The position numbers were made by a program, and so were the translations under genes. From NCBI RefSeq assembly GCF_000808535.1, contig NZ_JWLV01000045.1, positions 265,589-329,588 of the forward strand: a stretch of DNA of 64,000 nt, read 5' to 3'. This document shows positions 1-8,937 of this stretch, in pieces. Within the stretch, counting starts at the first letter, position 1; each line of letters starts with the position of its first letter. Below the pieces are notes generated by a model, which saw nothing but the letters and a program-made list of their open reading frames with translations, was not told the origin of the DNA and searched no databases. This stretch comes from Vibrio sinaloensis (GTDB lineage: Bacteria > Pseudomonadota > Gammaproteobacteria > Enterobacterales > Vibrionaceae).

Positions 1-1086
1 CTCTTTGTTTAGGTAGTTCACGTACTCTTCTGTGGTACAGATGTTGTCCGTACTGCGACAACCTAAGATGTTGATGTCTTCGATGTAAGGTTCAATCACT
101 CCACTTTCTTGGTAGGCAAACAGACGATCAAAATGGCGGGGAGATCCTGCGTTATCTAGCTTCGATTCCCAAATCAAACCACTGCGTTGATCCTGTACAC
201 ACGACCACTCGGCAGCGTCTTCAGAGAGTGCTTTGCCTGACGCATCTAGCTTCACAAATTTAAAGCCGCCGTCGTTTTTATCATGACCAAAGTTGGCGTC
301 TTGACCCGGGTAATCGGCTGGTGATTGATCCACATAACCACCATCAGTTACATAAGATGTAATCCCAGTATCATTGTGATCACGGTATGCAATTTGAGAT
401 AACGTAATCTGAGAAGCGAGTTTTACCATCATCGCTTTCGCGCTTTGATCCATTAACAACTCTTTGCCTAACGTGGTGGTCTGGTCATCAAGTTGAACCG
501 CCAACGCAAACACTTGATCGTTTCGATTAGACTCTTCCATCGCACTGGTCAGCGTAAGAATGTTTTTTTCCAGAGTCTGAAACGCTGCGTCGTCAACTTG
601 CTGCATGATGTCGTCTGAAGGTAAACCCAGCGCTTTAAAGTGTGATTCTACGCGAGCCACTGACGTTGCTAAGCTCTCACCAGAAGCTACGTACCCAGCC
701 ACTAGAGTCGAGACCGCACTGATATCGTTGCCCGCTAATTTGTTCTGCGCCGGCGCAACCAAGATCGCGGTTTGGTCAGCGGCATCCGCGCGCGTGTTCA
801 GCGCCGTGGAACCTGTGTCAATTTCAACCACGATTGGGTTTTCCAAAATGGCCTTGCTCGTACTGGTAATGGAGTACTGGCCATTGTTGGCTGTCGTGCT
901 TGGCTCACCTGAACCGCACACAAAGTCTTGGTTCAGGTCAGCACATACTTTTTCATTGCCTTGAATAGACTGTGCTTTCACTGTTCCGGAAAGAGTATAG
1001 GTTGGAGCACTCTCATCAGAGCCTCCTGAGCCACCACAACCTGCTAACATCACAGCTGCGGCAAGCAAAGTAAGTTGAGTTTTCAT
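1..1086 (-). CDS. lipoprotein with DUF1566-like C-terminal region (partial, C-terminus outside window)
   Basis: The reading frame starts at 1086 and stays open for 362 codons to the window edge. The N-terminus is a lipoprotein signal peptide with lipobox LAGC (Cys17) followed by a Gly/Ser-rich linker, so the protein is probably outer-membrane anchored. The segment after about residue 310 (WSCVQDQRSGLIWESK, then a Cys-containing LGCRSTDNICTTEEY stretch) resembles DUF1566/Lcl C-terminal domains, which usually continue with a W-R-L-P-T motif that would lie outside the window. It starts 16 nt after the GlyGly-CTERM protease gene and is the last visible member of the Fur-box operon. Function is unknown; a surface partner of the TonB receptor is an inference from position. 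Confidence 0.8.
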   Translation of the reverse strand, partial: MKTQLTLLAAAVMLAGCGGSGGSDESAPTYTLSGTVKAQSIQGNEKVCADLNQDFVCGSGEPSTTANNGQYSITSTSKAILENPIVVEIDTGSTALNTRADAADQTAILVAPAQNKLAGNDISAVSTLVAGYVASGESLATSVARVESHFKALGLPSDDIMQQVDDAAFQTLEKNILTLTSAMEESNRNDQVFALAVQLDDQTTTLGKELLMDQSAKAMMVKLASQITLSQIAYRDHNDTGITSYVTDGGYVDQSPADYPGQDANFGHDKNDGGFKFVKLDASGKALSEDAAEWSCVQDQRSGLIWESKLDNAGSPRHFDRLFAYQESGVIEPYIEDINILGCRSTDNICTTEEYVNYLNKE

Positions 1087-1102
1087 ATTGCTGCTTTCTA
1101 AA

Positions 1103-3379
1103 TTAATGAGTGTGTTTTTGCTCACGACGCCAGAGTAATAGTCCTCCAAGAAGCCAAAGCCCCCATGAGAACGCGCCTCCCCCTGTGCCGGATTTATTGT
1201 TGGTTTTGTTGTTTTCTGTACTGTCGGTCGTTTGCTCACAGCTATAACGCTCGACTGAACCGATAGCCCATTCGACCAATGTCCCTGTATCGCCTAAACC
1301 GACATCGGACACTTCCAGTCGCCAAGTGCCATTAAGCGGCTCCCCAACAAAGGCTTGAAGCTGAGGATCATGTTTCGCCACCCAATAGAAACGCTTTTCA
1401 CTCAGTGAATAACGGGGATTGGCGATCAATGTTTGCCTAACGCCCGATGGCGAGACGAGCTCCACCTGCAAATCGCTCATTTGTTGGTGCTGGAACTTGA
1501 GATAGACACCGAAATCTTCAGTGACCGTTTGTTTGTCATTGATGATGAAGTTAAAGCTCTTGAACCCAGCGTTGAAGGTACCGTTGCTTGCCAACGAAGC
1601 GTCTGGCAACGCGGAATTTTGAACCTTTAATGGCTGGCTAAGCTGTGGAATGCCCATAATCAGTGTGCGATTGTCGGTCCAATTGAGCATGCGTAAATCA
1701 GGGCCGTACTGGTAACCAATATTCGCATCCAGTTCAAACGGCTTGGCGCACAACGCCTTACCATCGAGTTGAATCCTTTGGTTTGCGACAGAAAACTTGT
1801 CTTGCTTAATAACAGCTTGATGACCGCTCGAGGTTGTCACCGTTCCATCAACCGAGGCTTGGCGAGCATTGGCAATCAAACGAACCGCCATCGGCTGAGC
1901 GGGATCAACGTAACGGCTGTCGACTTCAAGCACAAACGGCGCTTTCTCTAGACCATGAGTGGCGAAGTTGCGCTTTAGAATGTCGTAATACTCTTTCTCC
2001 GGATAAAGCGTCTTGGCGGTGTACAACATGCTCTCAACTAGATCGTGCATCTTCATCCCACGACCAAGGCCAAACATCGATTCCAAGACTAGGGTATCTA
2101 TTTCGGTGAACGCCTCTTCTCCGTATTTTTCGACGCCCTGTTTTAAGGTTTGGAATAAAGGTGTCGACCATAGCTCGTCCCCGAGCTCACCACCGACACT
2201 TTCGTGAGCGCGATATTCGCTGGTCTCAAAATACTTCGCGCGTTGGTTCCAAAGACTGCGTGTAGAAATACGATTGCCGAAATAGCCATCCCAGTTAAAT
2301 ACGGTGTCAATTTCAAATTTTGAGCCTTGCTGGTGAAGCTTTCTGTAACTTGCCGAACCTGCCCAGTAATCAGCAAACCCTTCTGCCATGGCACCGGTGT
2401 GACCATATGCCCAGTCAGGGACAATTTGATAATGGATGCCATGGGCAAGTTCGTGAATGACGATATCCGCATCAATCGCATCAGGAGAACCGCCAATGCC
2501 AAACATCGCCGCCTTTGGGCCAAGGAAGTAGCTTGAGTTGTTGTTGGATAGCCCTCGACCATCAAACACCACGGGCTCTGTAAACAGCGAATAGCCCAGA
2601 GATTCAACATATCGCAACGATTCATCGATATGGTAAAACGCCATCACTTGAGCAAAGTCATTGCTGGCAAAGGTGAGCGTGTTTAACTCGCTGAGTTGGC
2701 TAAACTGCACAATACCTTCCGGTGCCAAAAATGACGCACTTCCACTCTTTACCCAGGTTTTGCTATCTGGTTGATACTCTTCCAAATACTCCGCATCCAC
2801 TTGCGTCACACGCGAATTCGACAAGTAGTAATGCTCACCACTTTTTAAGACTTCAACGTTGCGTTCAACAAACCTTGGGGTATTTGGGTAGTCCGCCACA
2901 TCAAGCCAAGGCAGTTCTGGCGCGACGTGTCTGTCCATGGTTCTCAGGTCTGGGTCCACCACATTCACTGCCGCAGTGACCACCTCCCCAGAAGCCAAAG
3001 AGGGTGGATACTGGGCTTTTAAGCGGCGTGGTGATTCTAACTCAGACGCTTTTGTCGCCTCGCCGTTGCGAATAATGGTGTCGTGCAAACTCTTGAAGAC
3101 ACGTTGCACGATGCCATCTTTGTCGGTATGGACCACTAAGGCGCGCTGCGGTTGGTATTCGCCATTCTCCGCAATATTGAAATTGTACTGGTGGCCGAGT
3201 TTGCTCTCCGTTTGATAGCGTAATGACACCGTCCCTGCCTCAGGGTAGTGGCGTTGCAAATAGTCTTGCGCCGCAACTGCGTCGCTCACCACTTGGTTGC
3301 CTGCAGGATAGTCCCACTCTCCTGCGCTAACGCCTGTAGAAATCAGCGCCGCAGCGATCAATGAATAACGTCTCTTCAT
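1103..3379 (-). CDS. secreted zinc metalloprotease with P-domain and GlyGly-CTERM anchor
   Basis: A 758-residue exported protease. Numbering from the longer frame, an N-terminal signal peptide precedes a propeptide-like region, then HELAH (about 311-315) and a downstream EGFADY glutamate (about 335), the zinc-ligand arrangement of fungalysin/M36-like gluzincins. A P/homoB-type beta domain follows near residues 600-710 (ending LNGTWRLEVSDVGLGDTGTL). The C-terminus has a Gly-rich GGGAF, a hydrophobic helix and RR, the GlyGly-CTERM signal handled by rhombosortase and type II secretion in vibrios. The start is ATG at 3379 because AAGGA lies 6 nt upstream and overlaps the receptor stop codon, suggesting coupling. 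A TTG two codons earlier is less likely. The substrate is unknown; operon context suggests an iron- or haem-carrying protein. Confidence 0.85.
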   Translation of the reverse strand: MKRRYSLIAAALISTGVSAGEWDYPAGNQVVSDAVAAQDYLQRHYPEAGTVSLRYQTESKLGHQYNFNIAENGEYQPQRALVVHTDKDGIVQRVFKSLHDTIIRNGEATKASELESPRRLKAQYPPSLASGEVVTAAVNVVDPDLRTMDRHVAPELPWLDVADYPNTPRFVERNVEVLKSGEHYYLSNSRVTQVDAEYLEEYQPDSKTWVKSGSASFLAPEGIVQFSQLSELNTLTFASNDFAQVMAFYHIDESLRYVESLGYSLFTEPVVFDGRGLSNNNSSYFLGPKAAMFGIGGSPDAIDADIVIHELAHGIHYQIVPDWAYGHTGAMAEGFADYWAGSASYRKLHQQGSKFEIDTVFNWDGYFGNRISTRSLWNQRAKYFETSEYRAHESVGGELGDELWSTPLFQTLKQGVEKYGEEAFTEIDTLVLESMFGLGRGMKMHDLVESMLYTAKTLYPEKEYYDILKRNFATHGLEKAPFVLEVDSRYVDPAQPMAVRLIANARQASVDGTVTTSSGHQAVIKQDKFSVANQRIQLDGKALCAKPFELDANIGYQYGPDLRMLNWTDNRTLIMGIPQLSQPLKVQNSALPDASLASNGTFNAGFKSFNFIINDKQTVTEDFGVYLKFQHQQMSDLQVELVSPSGVRQTLIANPRYSLSEKRFYWVAKHDPQLQAFVGEPLNGTWRLEVSDVGLGDTGTLVEWAIGSVERYSCEQTTDSTENNKTNNKSGTGGGAFSWGLWLLGGLLLWRREQKHTH

Positions 3380-3388
3380 GTTCAATCC

Positions 3389-5524
3389 TTAGAACGCGTA
3401 ACGTGCGTTAACGGTGAAGTAACGACCGGACTCTGTTTGGAATGCCTCGTGTAGGCTTTCGAGACCCGCGATATCTTGATAGCGAATGTACTCACGATCG
3501 AATAGGTTGATGACATTGACACTAATATTGGTATTGTCGCCAAAGTCATAGCCTAGACCGATGTCAACGGCACCCCAGCCCGCGGTGGTCGCACAGTCAA
3601 CCGCGATTTTTTGCTCGTTCACACATACGCTGGTGCGATTCATTTGGTCAGCCCAGTTAAGCTGCACGTAACCGTTAAGCGCTCCGTTGTCGTAGTTAAG
3701 CGCCACATTACCTTCCAGTGGCGTGATGGCACGGACGTAATCGCCTTCTTTGTCTTTTCCATCAACGATACCGATGTTGGTGCTGGCGATAATCGTGTTG
3801 GTGAGGGAGTATTCCACCGACGCTTCAGCACCGTAGGTTCGAACACCATCTAGGTTGTCAAAGGTCACCTCGGTGATATTGGTTCCTGCGCGTTTACCAA
3901 CCGTCTTTTGCTCAATGAAGTTTCTGAATACGTTGTAGAAAACCGCCCCATACACGCGCATAGCGCCATCATCGTACTTGGCACCAATTTCAAAACTGTC
4001 ACTGGTTTCTTCCTCTAGCTCAAAGTTAGGCATAATGATGAATGCGCTACCTTGCACGAAATCATGATTCACTAAGCCATAGGTTTTTGAGTACTCTGGC
4101 GCGCGATAGCCATGCTTGTAGCTAAAGTAGCTGTTGAATGCTGGGGTAAATTGATAGGCAATCGACGCACTTGGCGACACCTCACTGCTGTTGTTATCAG
4201 GCAGGTCTTCCATCCCAATTGAACGGCCGCTGTCAGAGCTCAGGCGGTAGGAGTCATAGCGAAGCCCCAACATTGCACGCCAGTTGCCTACTTCAATAGA
4301 GTCTTGAATAAAGGCGCCCACTGAATAGCTGGTTGCCGGAGCAAATGGGTTAGTTTGGGTCACTTTCACGCCATGCCAGTCCGTAAGTCTTTCATCGACT
4401 GGGCGCTCATGATAGGTCGTTTCAAACTTACCGCCATAAACCAGCGTATGCTTCAGCTCGCCTTGATACAGTTCTTTCATCATATCTGCAGACCAACCAA
4501 CGAGCTGATCTTGGAACTGACGATTTTCTATCTCACGACGCAACAGGCGCACACCATTAGAATCACGATACATGAGCTTATTGGAGTCCTCGTTGAACAA
4601 GGTGTGTCGGTAGTACACTTTCGTCTCTAGCGTATCGAGGAGCAAGGTCTCTGACTCATATTCAGCACCCAACCAAAATAGGTAATTAGATAGCGTTTCG
4701 TCTTCGTAAAACGTCTCGATATCCATTTTTGCGTCACGTTGAGGAGGTGCGATCCCCTCTTCACGGATCATTTGTTCACGATAGAAATCCGCTTTGGCTT
4801 TCAGCATCCATTCATCGTTTAGGTAGTGCTGAATGGTATAAGCGGCGCTAAGGCCTTCGATTTCACGGTTCCACAAGTTTTCGTCGTACGATTTGCTCTC
4901 TTCACCACTCCAATACGCGGCTTGAACCAAGGAGCTAGTGTCGCCAAGTGCGAATGCTAAGTTGGATGAGAGTCTATAGCGACTACTGTTGTCGGAATAG
5001 TTCGCGGCACCGTCCACATAGAAATCCTCACCGTCGAGTAGATCTTCCGGCGAGAGCGATTTAACAATGATCACACCGCCAAGCGCGCCAGAACCAAAGC
5101 TTGTTGAACTTGCGCCCTTCACGACTTGAATCTCTTTTGCAGATGAAACATCAAAGGAGTTATGGCCCATCACATCGTTCAAGTCATTGGCACCGTAGCC
5201 ATCTGATGCTGAAATGCCATCTTTCACTACAGAAACGCGGTTCCCCGACATACCACGAATCGTGATGTTCTGTGCGGTACCCGCCGAGCCAGTCACACTC
5301 ACACCCGGCTCGTTTTTCAGCACTTCGTACAGTTCGGTCGCGCCCTTTTTACGCATCTCTTCACCGTCAATCACCGAGACAGAGCCTGCGGTTTTTGACA
5401 ATGATTCTTCGTATTTATTGGCAGTGACGACCACCTCTTCAAAGGTGCTGACGTTAGATTCCGCGTGTACAAGGCCTGCCGCCAGTGCAGTCAGCACAGC
5501 GACATTGACTCGTGAAAGTTTCAT
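3389..5524 (-). CDS. TonB-dependent outer-membrane receptor, haem/haemoglobin receptor-like
   Basis: 711 residues with signal peptide, TonB box (FEEVVVTA, about 28-35), plug domain (VVKGASSTSFGSGALGGVI) and a 22-strand-type barrel ending in aromatic Phe. A YRAP motif, a following His (GLVNHDF) and MPNFELEEE resemble the FRAP-His-NPNL arrangement of bacterial haem receptors, although NPNL is degenerate. The start at 5524 has GGAG spaced normally. It lies 15 nt after the S9 peptidase gene and 9 nt before the protease gene, so the three are co-transcribed. Haem, a haem protein or another iron protein is the likely cargo; a peptide or siderophore cannot be excluded. Confidence 0.85.
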   Translation of the reverse strand: MKLSRVNVAVLTALAAGLVHAESNVSTFEEVVVTANKYEESLSKTAGSVSVIDGEEMRKKGATELYEVLKNEPGVSVTGSAGTAQNITIRGMSGNRVSVVKDGISASDGYGANDLNDVMGHNSFDVSSAKEIQVVKGASSTSFGSGALGGVIIVKSLSPEDLLDGEDFYVDGAANYSDNSSRYRLSSNLAFALGDTSSLVQAAYWSGEESKSYDENLWNREIEGLSAAYTIQHYLNDEWMLKAKADFYREQMIREEGIAPPQRDAKMDIETFYEDETLSNYLFWLGAEYESETLLLDTLETKVYYRHTLFNEDSNKLMYRDSNGVRLLRREIENRQFQDQLVGWSADMMKELYQGELKHTLVYGGKFETTYHERPVDERLTDWHGVKVTQTNPFAPATSYSVGAFIQDSIEVGNWRAMLGLRYDSYRLSSDSGRSIGMEDLPDNNSSEVSPSASIAYQFTPAFNSYFSYKHGYRAPEYSKTYGLVNHDFVQGSAFIIMPNFELEEETSDSFEIGAKYDDGAMRVYGAVFYNVFRNFIEQKTVGKRAGTNITEVTFDNLDGVRTYGAEASVEYSLTNTIIASTNIGIVDGKDKEGDYVRAITPLEGNVALNYDNGALNGYVQLNWADQMNRTSVCVNEQKIAVDCATTAGWGAVDIGLGYDFGDNTNISVNVINLFDREYIRYQDIAGLESLHEAFQTESGRYFTVNARYAF

Positions 5525-5539
5525 GATGGCTCCGGTTCG

Positions 5540-7549
5540 TTATTCCGATTTTTGTAATTGTTTAATAAGAAATGCGTATTCCATCGCTTGGCGTTGTGAA
5601 GACTTGCGCTGATCCGTAGCGTGTCCACTTTCAAAATCTGTCTCTAGAAGATAGGGACCAGTGCCTGAGCTGATCGCTTCTAGTTGTGAGAGGTATTTAG
5701 CGCCCTCCCAATAAGGCACTCGGCGATCATGCCAACCAACGCGAACAAGCGTCGCAGGATAGTTAGCAGAGGTAAGATTTAAGATGGGATCGTACTGCGC
5801 CATTTTCGCCCGCTCTTCAGGAATCGATGGGTTTCCCCACTCCTGAAACTGCTGCGCTGTCAAAGGTAGTGTCGAATCTGACATACTCGCGACAACATCG
5901 ACAAATGGGACCGTCAGGCTCGCCGCGCTGAATAGCTGTGGAGCTTGGTTGAGCGCACCAGCGACCAAAGTTCCCCCTGCGCTCGAGCCGATTGCCGCCA
6001 CTTTTCGCTGACCCTTTTTGTAAGTCGACATCGCTTTCGACACAGCAACAAAGTCTTTGATGCCGTTGATTTTATTGACCCCGCGCCCCGACTGATGCCA
6101 AGCATCACCAAAGTAGCCACCACCACGAACATGAGCAATCGCATAGATGATCCCGCGATCCATCAATGAGATTGTCTGTGGCATAAAGTAGGGTTTCATC
6201 GTAAACCCATAGGCACCATATCCGTAAACCACCACAGGGGATCGCTCAGTCAGCATTGACGTCTTGTACGCCAAAGTCACAGGAACCTGAACACCACCCG
6301 ATGGGATGAATATCGTTTCTGTATGGTACTCATCGGATTGGTATGACGGGTACGTATCTTCGCTCAATCGGCGACGGGTTAACGTAGAAACATCGAACTC
6401 TTCCCAGAGCGCAGGTTGGGTCATCGACATTGAACGAATACGCAGTTTGTCACTGGCGTAATCCCCAACTCGACTCAGCCAAGCAACACTGCCAGAAGGA
6501 GAAAGTAACTCACTATGTTGCTCTCGCCCTCGGTGGTTTAAAATGACGAGACTTTTTTGTCCTTGTTTCTGTTCAATCGCCGCAAGGCCAGATTGGAAAA
6601 CGTAGTAAGTTTGCAATTCTGCGTCGTGACTAGGCGCGTAGATGAGCTGCCAGTCCGAATCCTTCATCGAGCTTGAATATAGAGCGAACTGACCATCACG
6701 GTTGCTTTGTACATACAGCTTGCCCTTGGCGACGTCTGCGTAGTACTCGAAGCCCTCACGTCTTTTGGCTAACGGGGCTGACAACTCACCATTCGACAAA
6801 TCAAGAATGCGCTGTTCGCTGGCAGATTCAGAGTTACTTTGCACAATGGCAAATTGGCGATCACTGGCAAGGTAGGCAGAGACAAGCCAAGTTTGATTCG
6901 TCTCGATGTAAACGTCCGTGACTTGTCCATCCTCCAGCGAATAACGCACCAATCGACTTGGTCTGGCATCCTGAACCGTTTTCACGATGCCGTGCACACT
7001 CTTGCTATCGGCAGACCAAATCACAGTAGTGTCGCCGTTGGCATTAAAGCGCTGCTCTTTACCAGTGGCCACTTCAACCACCGCCATTTGGTACTGCTCG
7101 TTACCAACTAGGTCTTCAGTAAGGGCAATTTTTCGTCCATCTGGGCTGACTGACCAGCCACCAAGCTGATAGTAGTCATGCTGATTTGCTCGCTGTTCGA
7201 TGTTGAGTAGATCAACGATTTGAGATGAATTGGCGTCTCTGACTCTCAGCCATCGTTGACCTTCTACGCGGGTGACCAGATACTCTTTTCCATCACGGAT
7301 CAGCCATGGCTGACTGCCACGCTGTACGCGATGATTTGCCCACTCGTCTTGAAGCGCATCGCTCAGAGGTTGGAGGGCTTGTTGGAATTGTTCGACTTGA
7401 CGATTGCGCTGCTCAAGATAGCGAATTACCTTGGCATTTGAGCGAGAATCGTCTCGAAGCCATTGATGGTTTTGCTCACTCTCTTCACTCGCAATAGCAT
7501 TTGATGCTAATACTGAAAAAGAAAGCAAAATAATATTCACTAATCTCAT
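5540..7549 (-). CDS. prolyl oligopeptidase family (S9A) serine peptidase, exported
   Basis: 669 residues. After an N-terminal signal peptide (MRLVNIILLSFSVLASNAIA) comes a beta-propeller half and then an alpha/beta-hydrolase domain. Catalytic residues are visible: Ser in GSSAGG (about 523), Asp in GWHDRRVPYWEGAKY (about 608) and His in ESGHATDQ (about 643), as in oligopeptidase B and prolyl oligopeptidases. An in-frame ATG at 7597 exists but sits directly against the Fur box and would spoil the signal peptide, so 7549 is preferred even though its ribosome site is weak. First gene of the iron-regulated operon; a periplasmic peptidase beside a TonB receptor suggests cleavage of imported polypeptide. 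Confidence 0.85.
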   Translation of the reverse strand: MRLVNIILLSFSVLASNAIASEESEQNHQWLRDDSRSNAKVIRYLEQRNRQVEQFQQALQPLSDALQDEWANHRVQRGSQPWLIRDGKEYLVTRVEGQRWLRVRDANSSQIVDLLNIEQRANQHDYYQLGGWSVSPDGRKIALTEDLVGNEQYQMAVVEVATGKEQRFNANGDTTVIWSADSKSVHGIVKTVQDARPSRLVRYSLEDGQVTDVYIETNQTWLVSAYLASDRQFAIVQSNSESASEQRILDLSNGELSAPLAKRREGFEYYADVAKGKLYVQSNRDGQFALYSSSMKDSDWQLIYAPSHDAELQTYYVFQSGLAAIEQKQGQKSLVILNHRGREQHSELLSPSGSVAWLSRVGDYASDKLRIRSMSMTQPALWEEFDVSTLTRRRLSEDTYPSYQSDEYHTETIFIPSGGVQVPVTLAYKTSMLTERSPVVVYGYGAYGFTMKPYFMPQTISLMDRGIIYAIAHVRGGGYFGDAWHQSGRGVNKINGIKDFVAVSKAMSTYKKGQRKVAAIGSSAGGTLVAGALNQAPQLFSAASLTVPFVDVVASMSDSTLPLTAQQFQEWGNPSIPEERAKMAQYDPILNLTSANYPATLVRVGWHDRRVPYWEGAKYLSQLEAISSGTGPYLLETDFESGHATDQRKSSQRQAMEYAFLIKQLQKSE

Positions 7550-7603
7550 TATAAACAACGCAACATACAAATTATTAACAGGCGCCGAAGTTTGCATGAG
7601 AAT

Positions 7604-7622
7604 GGTAATGAGATCAATTATC
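7604..7622 (-). promoter_or_regulatory. predicted Fur box upstream of the S9 peptidase/TonB receptor operon
   Basis: On the minus strand GATAATTGATCTCATTACC matches 13 of 19 positions of the classical Fur consensus GATAATGATAATCATTATC. It lies about 55 nt upstream of the chosen start, and its GATAAT could also serve as a -10 element. Ferric-uptake repression of the whole operon is inferred. Confidence 0.6.
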
Positions 7623-7696
7623 GTTTACAGATAAATGTGATTTAGATCTCATTGGTGAACGAATTTTATAGAGTAATTGCTTTATCTGGTGAAGAA

Positions 7697-7722
7697 GTGT
7701 TCCTGTGCTTTATCAGGAACAC
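7697..7722 (-). terminator. hairpin after the AstE-like deacylase gene
   Basis: A perfect 9-bp inverted repeat (GTGTTCCTG / CAGGAACAC, 8-nt loop) lies 45 nt beyond the stop of the deacylase gene. There is no clear T-run, so it may be a weak or Rho-assisted terminator, or a stabilising hairpin. Confidence 0.4.
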
Positions 7723-7767
7723 CAGTGATGTGGGTGAATAGTTATCCCATAATATGCAGCGAATCCG

Positions 7768-8766
7768 TTATTGAATTAGTCTAACGACCAACGATCCCGG
7801 CGCTCGAACTGACTCAACATTGTGGCTTATGACGGTACCGTTAATCGGCGAGTAGTAAACCTCGATTTCATCACCGAAACTATTGTATTGCGTTGCCAAT
7901 TTCTCCCCTTCACAAACCGTTTGCATTAAGTCGACATGGCAGATGACGAAACCACCTTGGCTTGCTCTGACACTGACAATTTGCTCGCCTTCCACGCAAG
8001 GCACCTCAGATTCGTCCACATTGCCTGACAACGCTTCATAAGACTTAAGAATGTTCATCACCCCTTTGGTTGCTCGCTCTACCATCACTAAATCGGTGTA
8101 GCGGCCAATGCCAACCTCTATCGTGATCGAAGGAATGCCGGCACGGTTGTAAACCGTTTCCAAAATGCCAGGGTCACCGGGATCATTAAGAATAACGTCG
8201 GGGTTAATGAGCCTAGCCATACGAATCGCATCTTCTAGGCGGTAATCAGCAAACGCATACAAGGGGTAAGCACTACCGCTGGTTTGGGAATGGAGATCGA
8301 TAGCCAGATCCGCATTAGGTTTGAGCAGATTCTCCCACAAACTGTTTGCGTAGCGGCTTGCGTCATCACCAGTGGGACTTCCTGGGAAGACGCGATTAAG
8401 ATTCGCAGATGAGCTATCCGGCGCGGCGGAGTGAAAGTCTCGGCTATGGCGGGCAATGCCTGACAGGTTAACCGTAGGAACAATCGTCACGACGCCCGCA
8501 ATGGCTTTGCCGACGAGCTCCCGAGCGATTTGCTGCGCCGTTAAAATACCGTTTTGCTCGTCACCGTGAACACCTGCTGTGATCATAAATCGCTTACCCG
8601 GATTTTGACCTTTAAACACTCTCACTGGCAGTGTTTGCGGATGGCCTATAGCATCCGTTGCCACGGCAAACCAAAACTTGTGCTCCCCCGCCTCTAACGC
8701 GTTAACGTCTAGCGCTTGAATGGTTGGGTACATAGGGACGATACACTCGTTCAAAGGTTTGCTCAT
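7768..8766 (-). CDS. succinylglutamate desuccinylase/aspartoacylase family zinc hydrolase
   Basis: 332 residues of the M14-like AstE/AspA deacylase family. The zinc motif is GVHGDEQNG (His67, Glu70), with a third ligand expected in IDLHSQTSG and a general-base-type Glu in TIEVGIG. Such enzymes remove acyl groups from N-acyl amino acids or related amides. No signal peptide. The start has GGAG at normal spacing. A terminator separates it from the upstream EamA gene, so it has its own promoter, but it points the same way as the ligase/dioxygenase operon and could deprotect or recycle its product. The substrate is not predictable; it is not within an ast (arginine succinyltransferase) operon here. 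Confidence 0.8.
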   Translation of the reverse strand: MSKPLNECIVPMYPTIQALDVNALEAGEHKFWFAVATDAIGHPQTLPVRVFKGQNPGKRFMITAGVHGDEQNGILTAQQIARELVGKAIAGVVTIVPTVNLSGIARHSRDFHSAAPDSSSANLNRVFPGSPTGDDASRYANSLWENLLKPNADLAIDLHSQTSGSAYPLYAFADYRLEDAIRMARLINPDVILNDPGDPGILETVYNRAGIPSITIEVGIGRYTDLVMVERATKGVMNILKSYEALSGNVDESEVPCVEGEQIVSVRASQGGFVICHVDLMQTVCEGEKLATQYNSFGDEIEVYYSPINGTVISHNVESVRAPGSLVVRLIQ

Positions 8767-8905
8767 TCTTTACTCCGATTGTTCTCTGGGCAGGCCATTG
8801 CCTCTTAGTTCGCCTCCATAGTAACCGATGTGTAAAGAAGATCCATCCTCTGGGTATTGGGCTTTATTTTACGATGAGGATTCAACACTTTAGAACGTGA
8901 TGCAG

Positions 8906-8934
8906 GAAAAAGAAAACCGGGCATTCGCCCGGCT
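8906..8934 (-). terminator. Rho-independent terminator of the ligase/dioxygenase/exporter operon
   Basis: GCCGGGC-type stem (CCGGGC / GCCCGG, 4-nt loop at 8923-8926) directly after the EamA stop codon, followed on the minus strand by TTTTCTTTTT. Confidence 0.8.
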
Positions 8935-8937
8935 TGG

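Noticed and set aside
605..964. A 119-codon plus-strand frame opposite the lipoprotein gene
   Set aside because: It lies wholly antisense to a clear lipoprotein gene, has no ribosome site and no recognisable domain.
7550..7597. Longer start of the S9 peptidase gene at 7597
   Set aside because: It leaves no room for a ribosome site next to the Fur box and places extra residues before the signal peptide.
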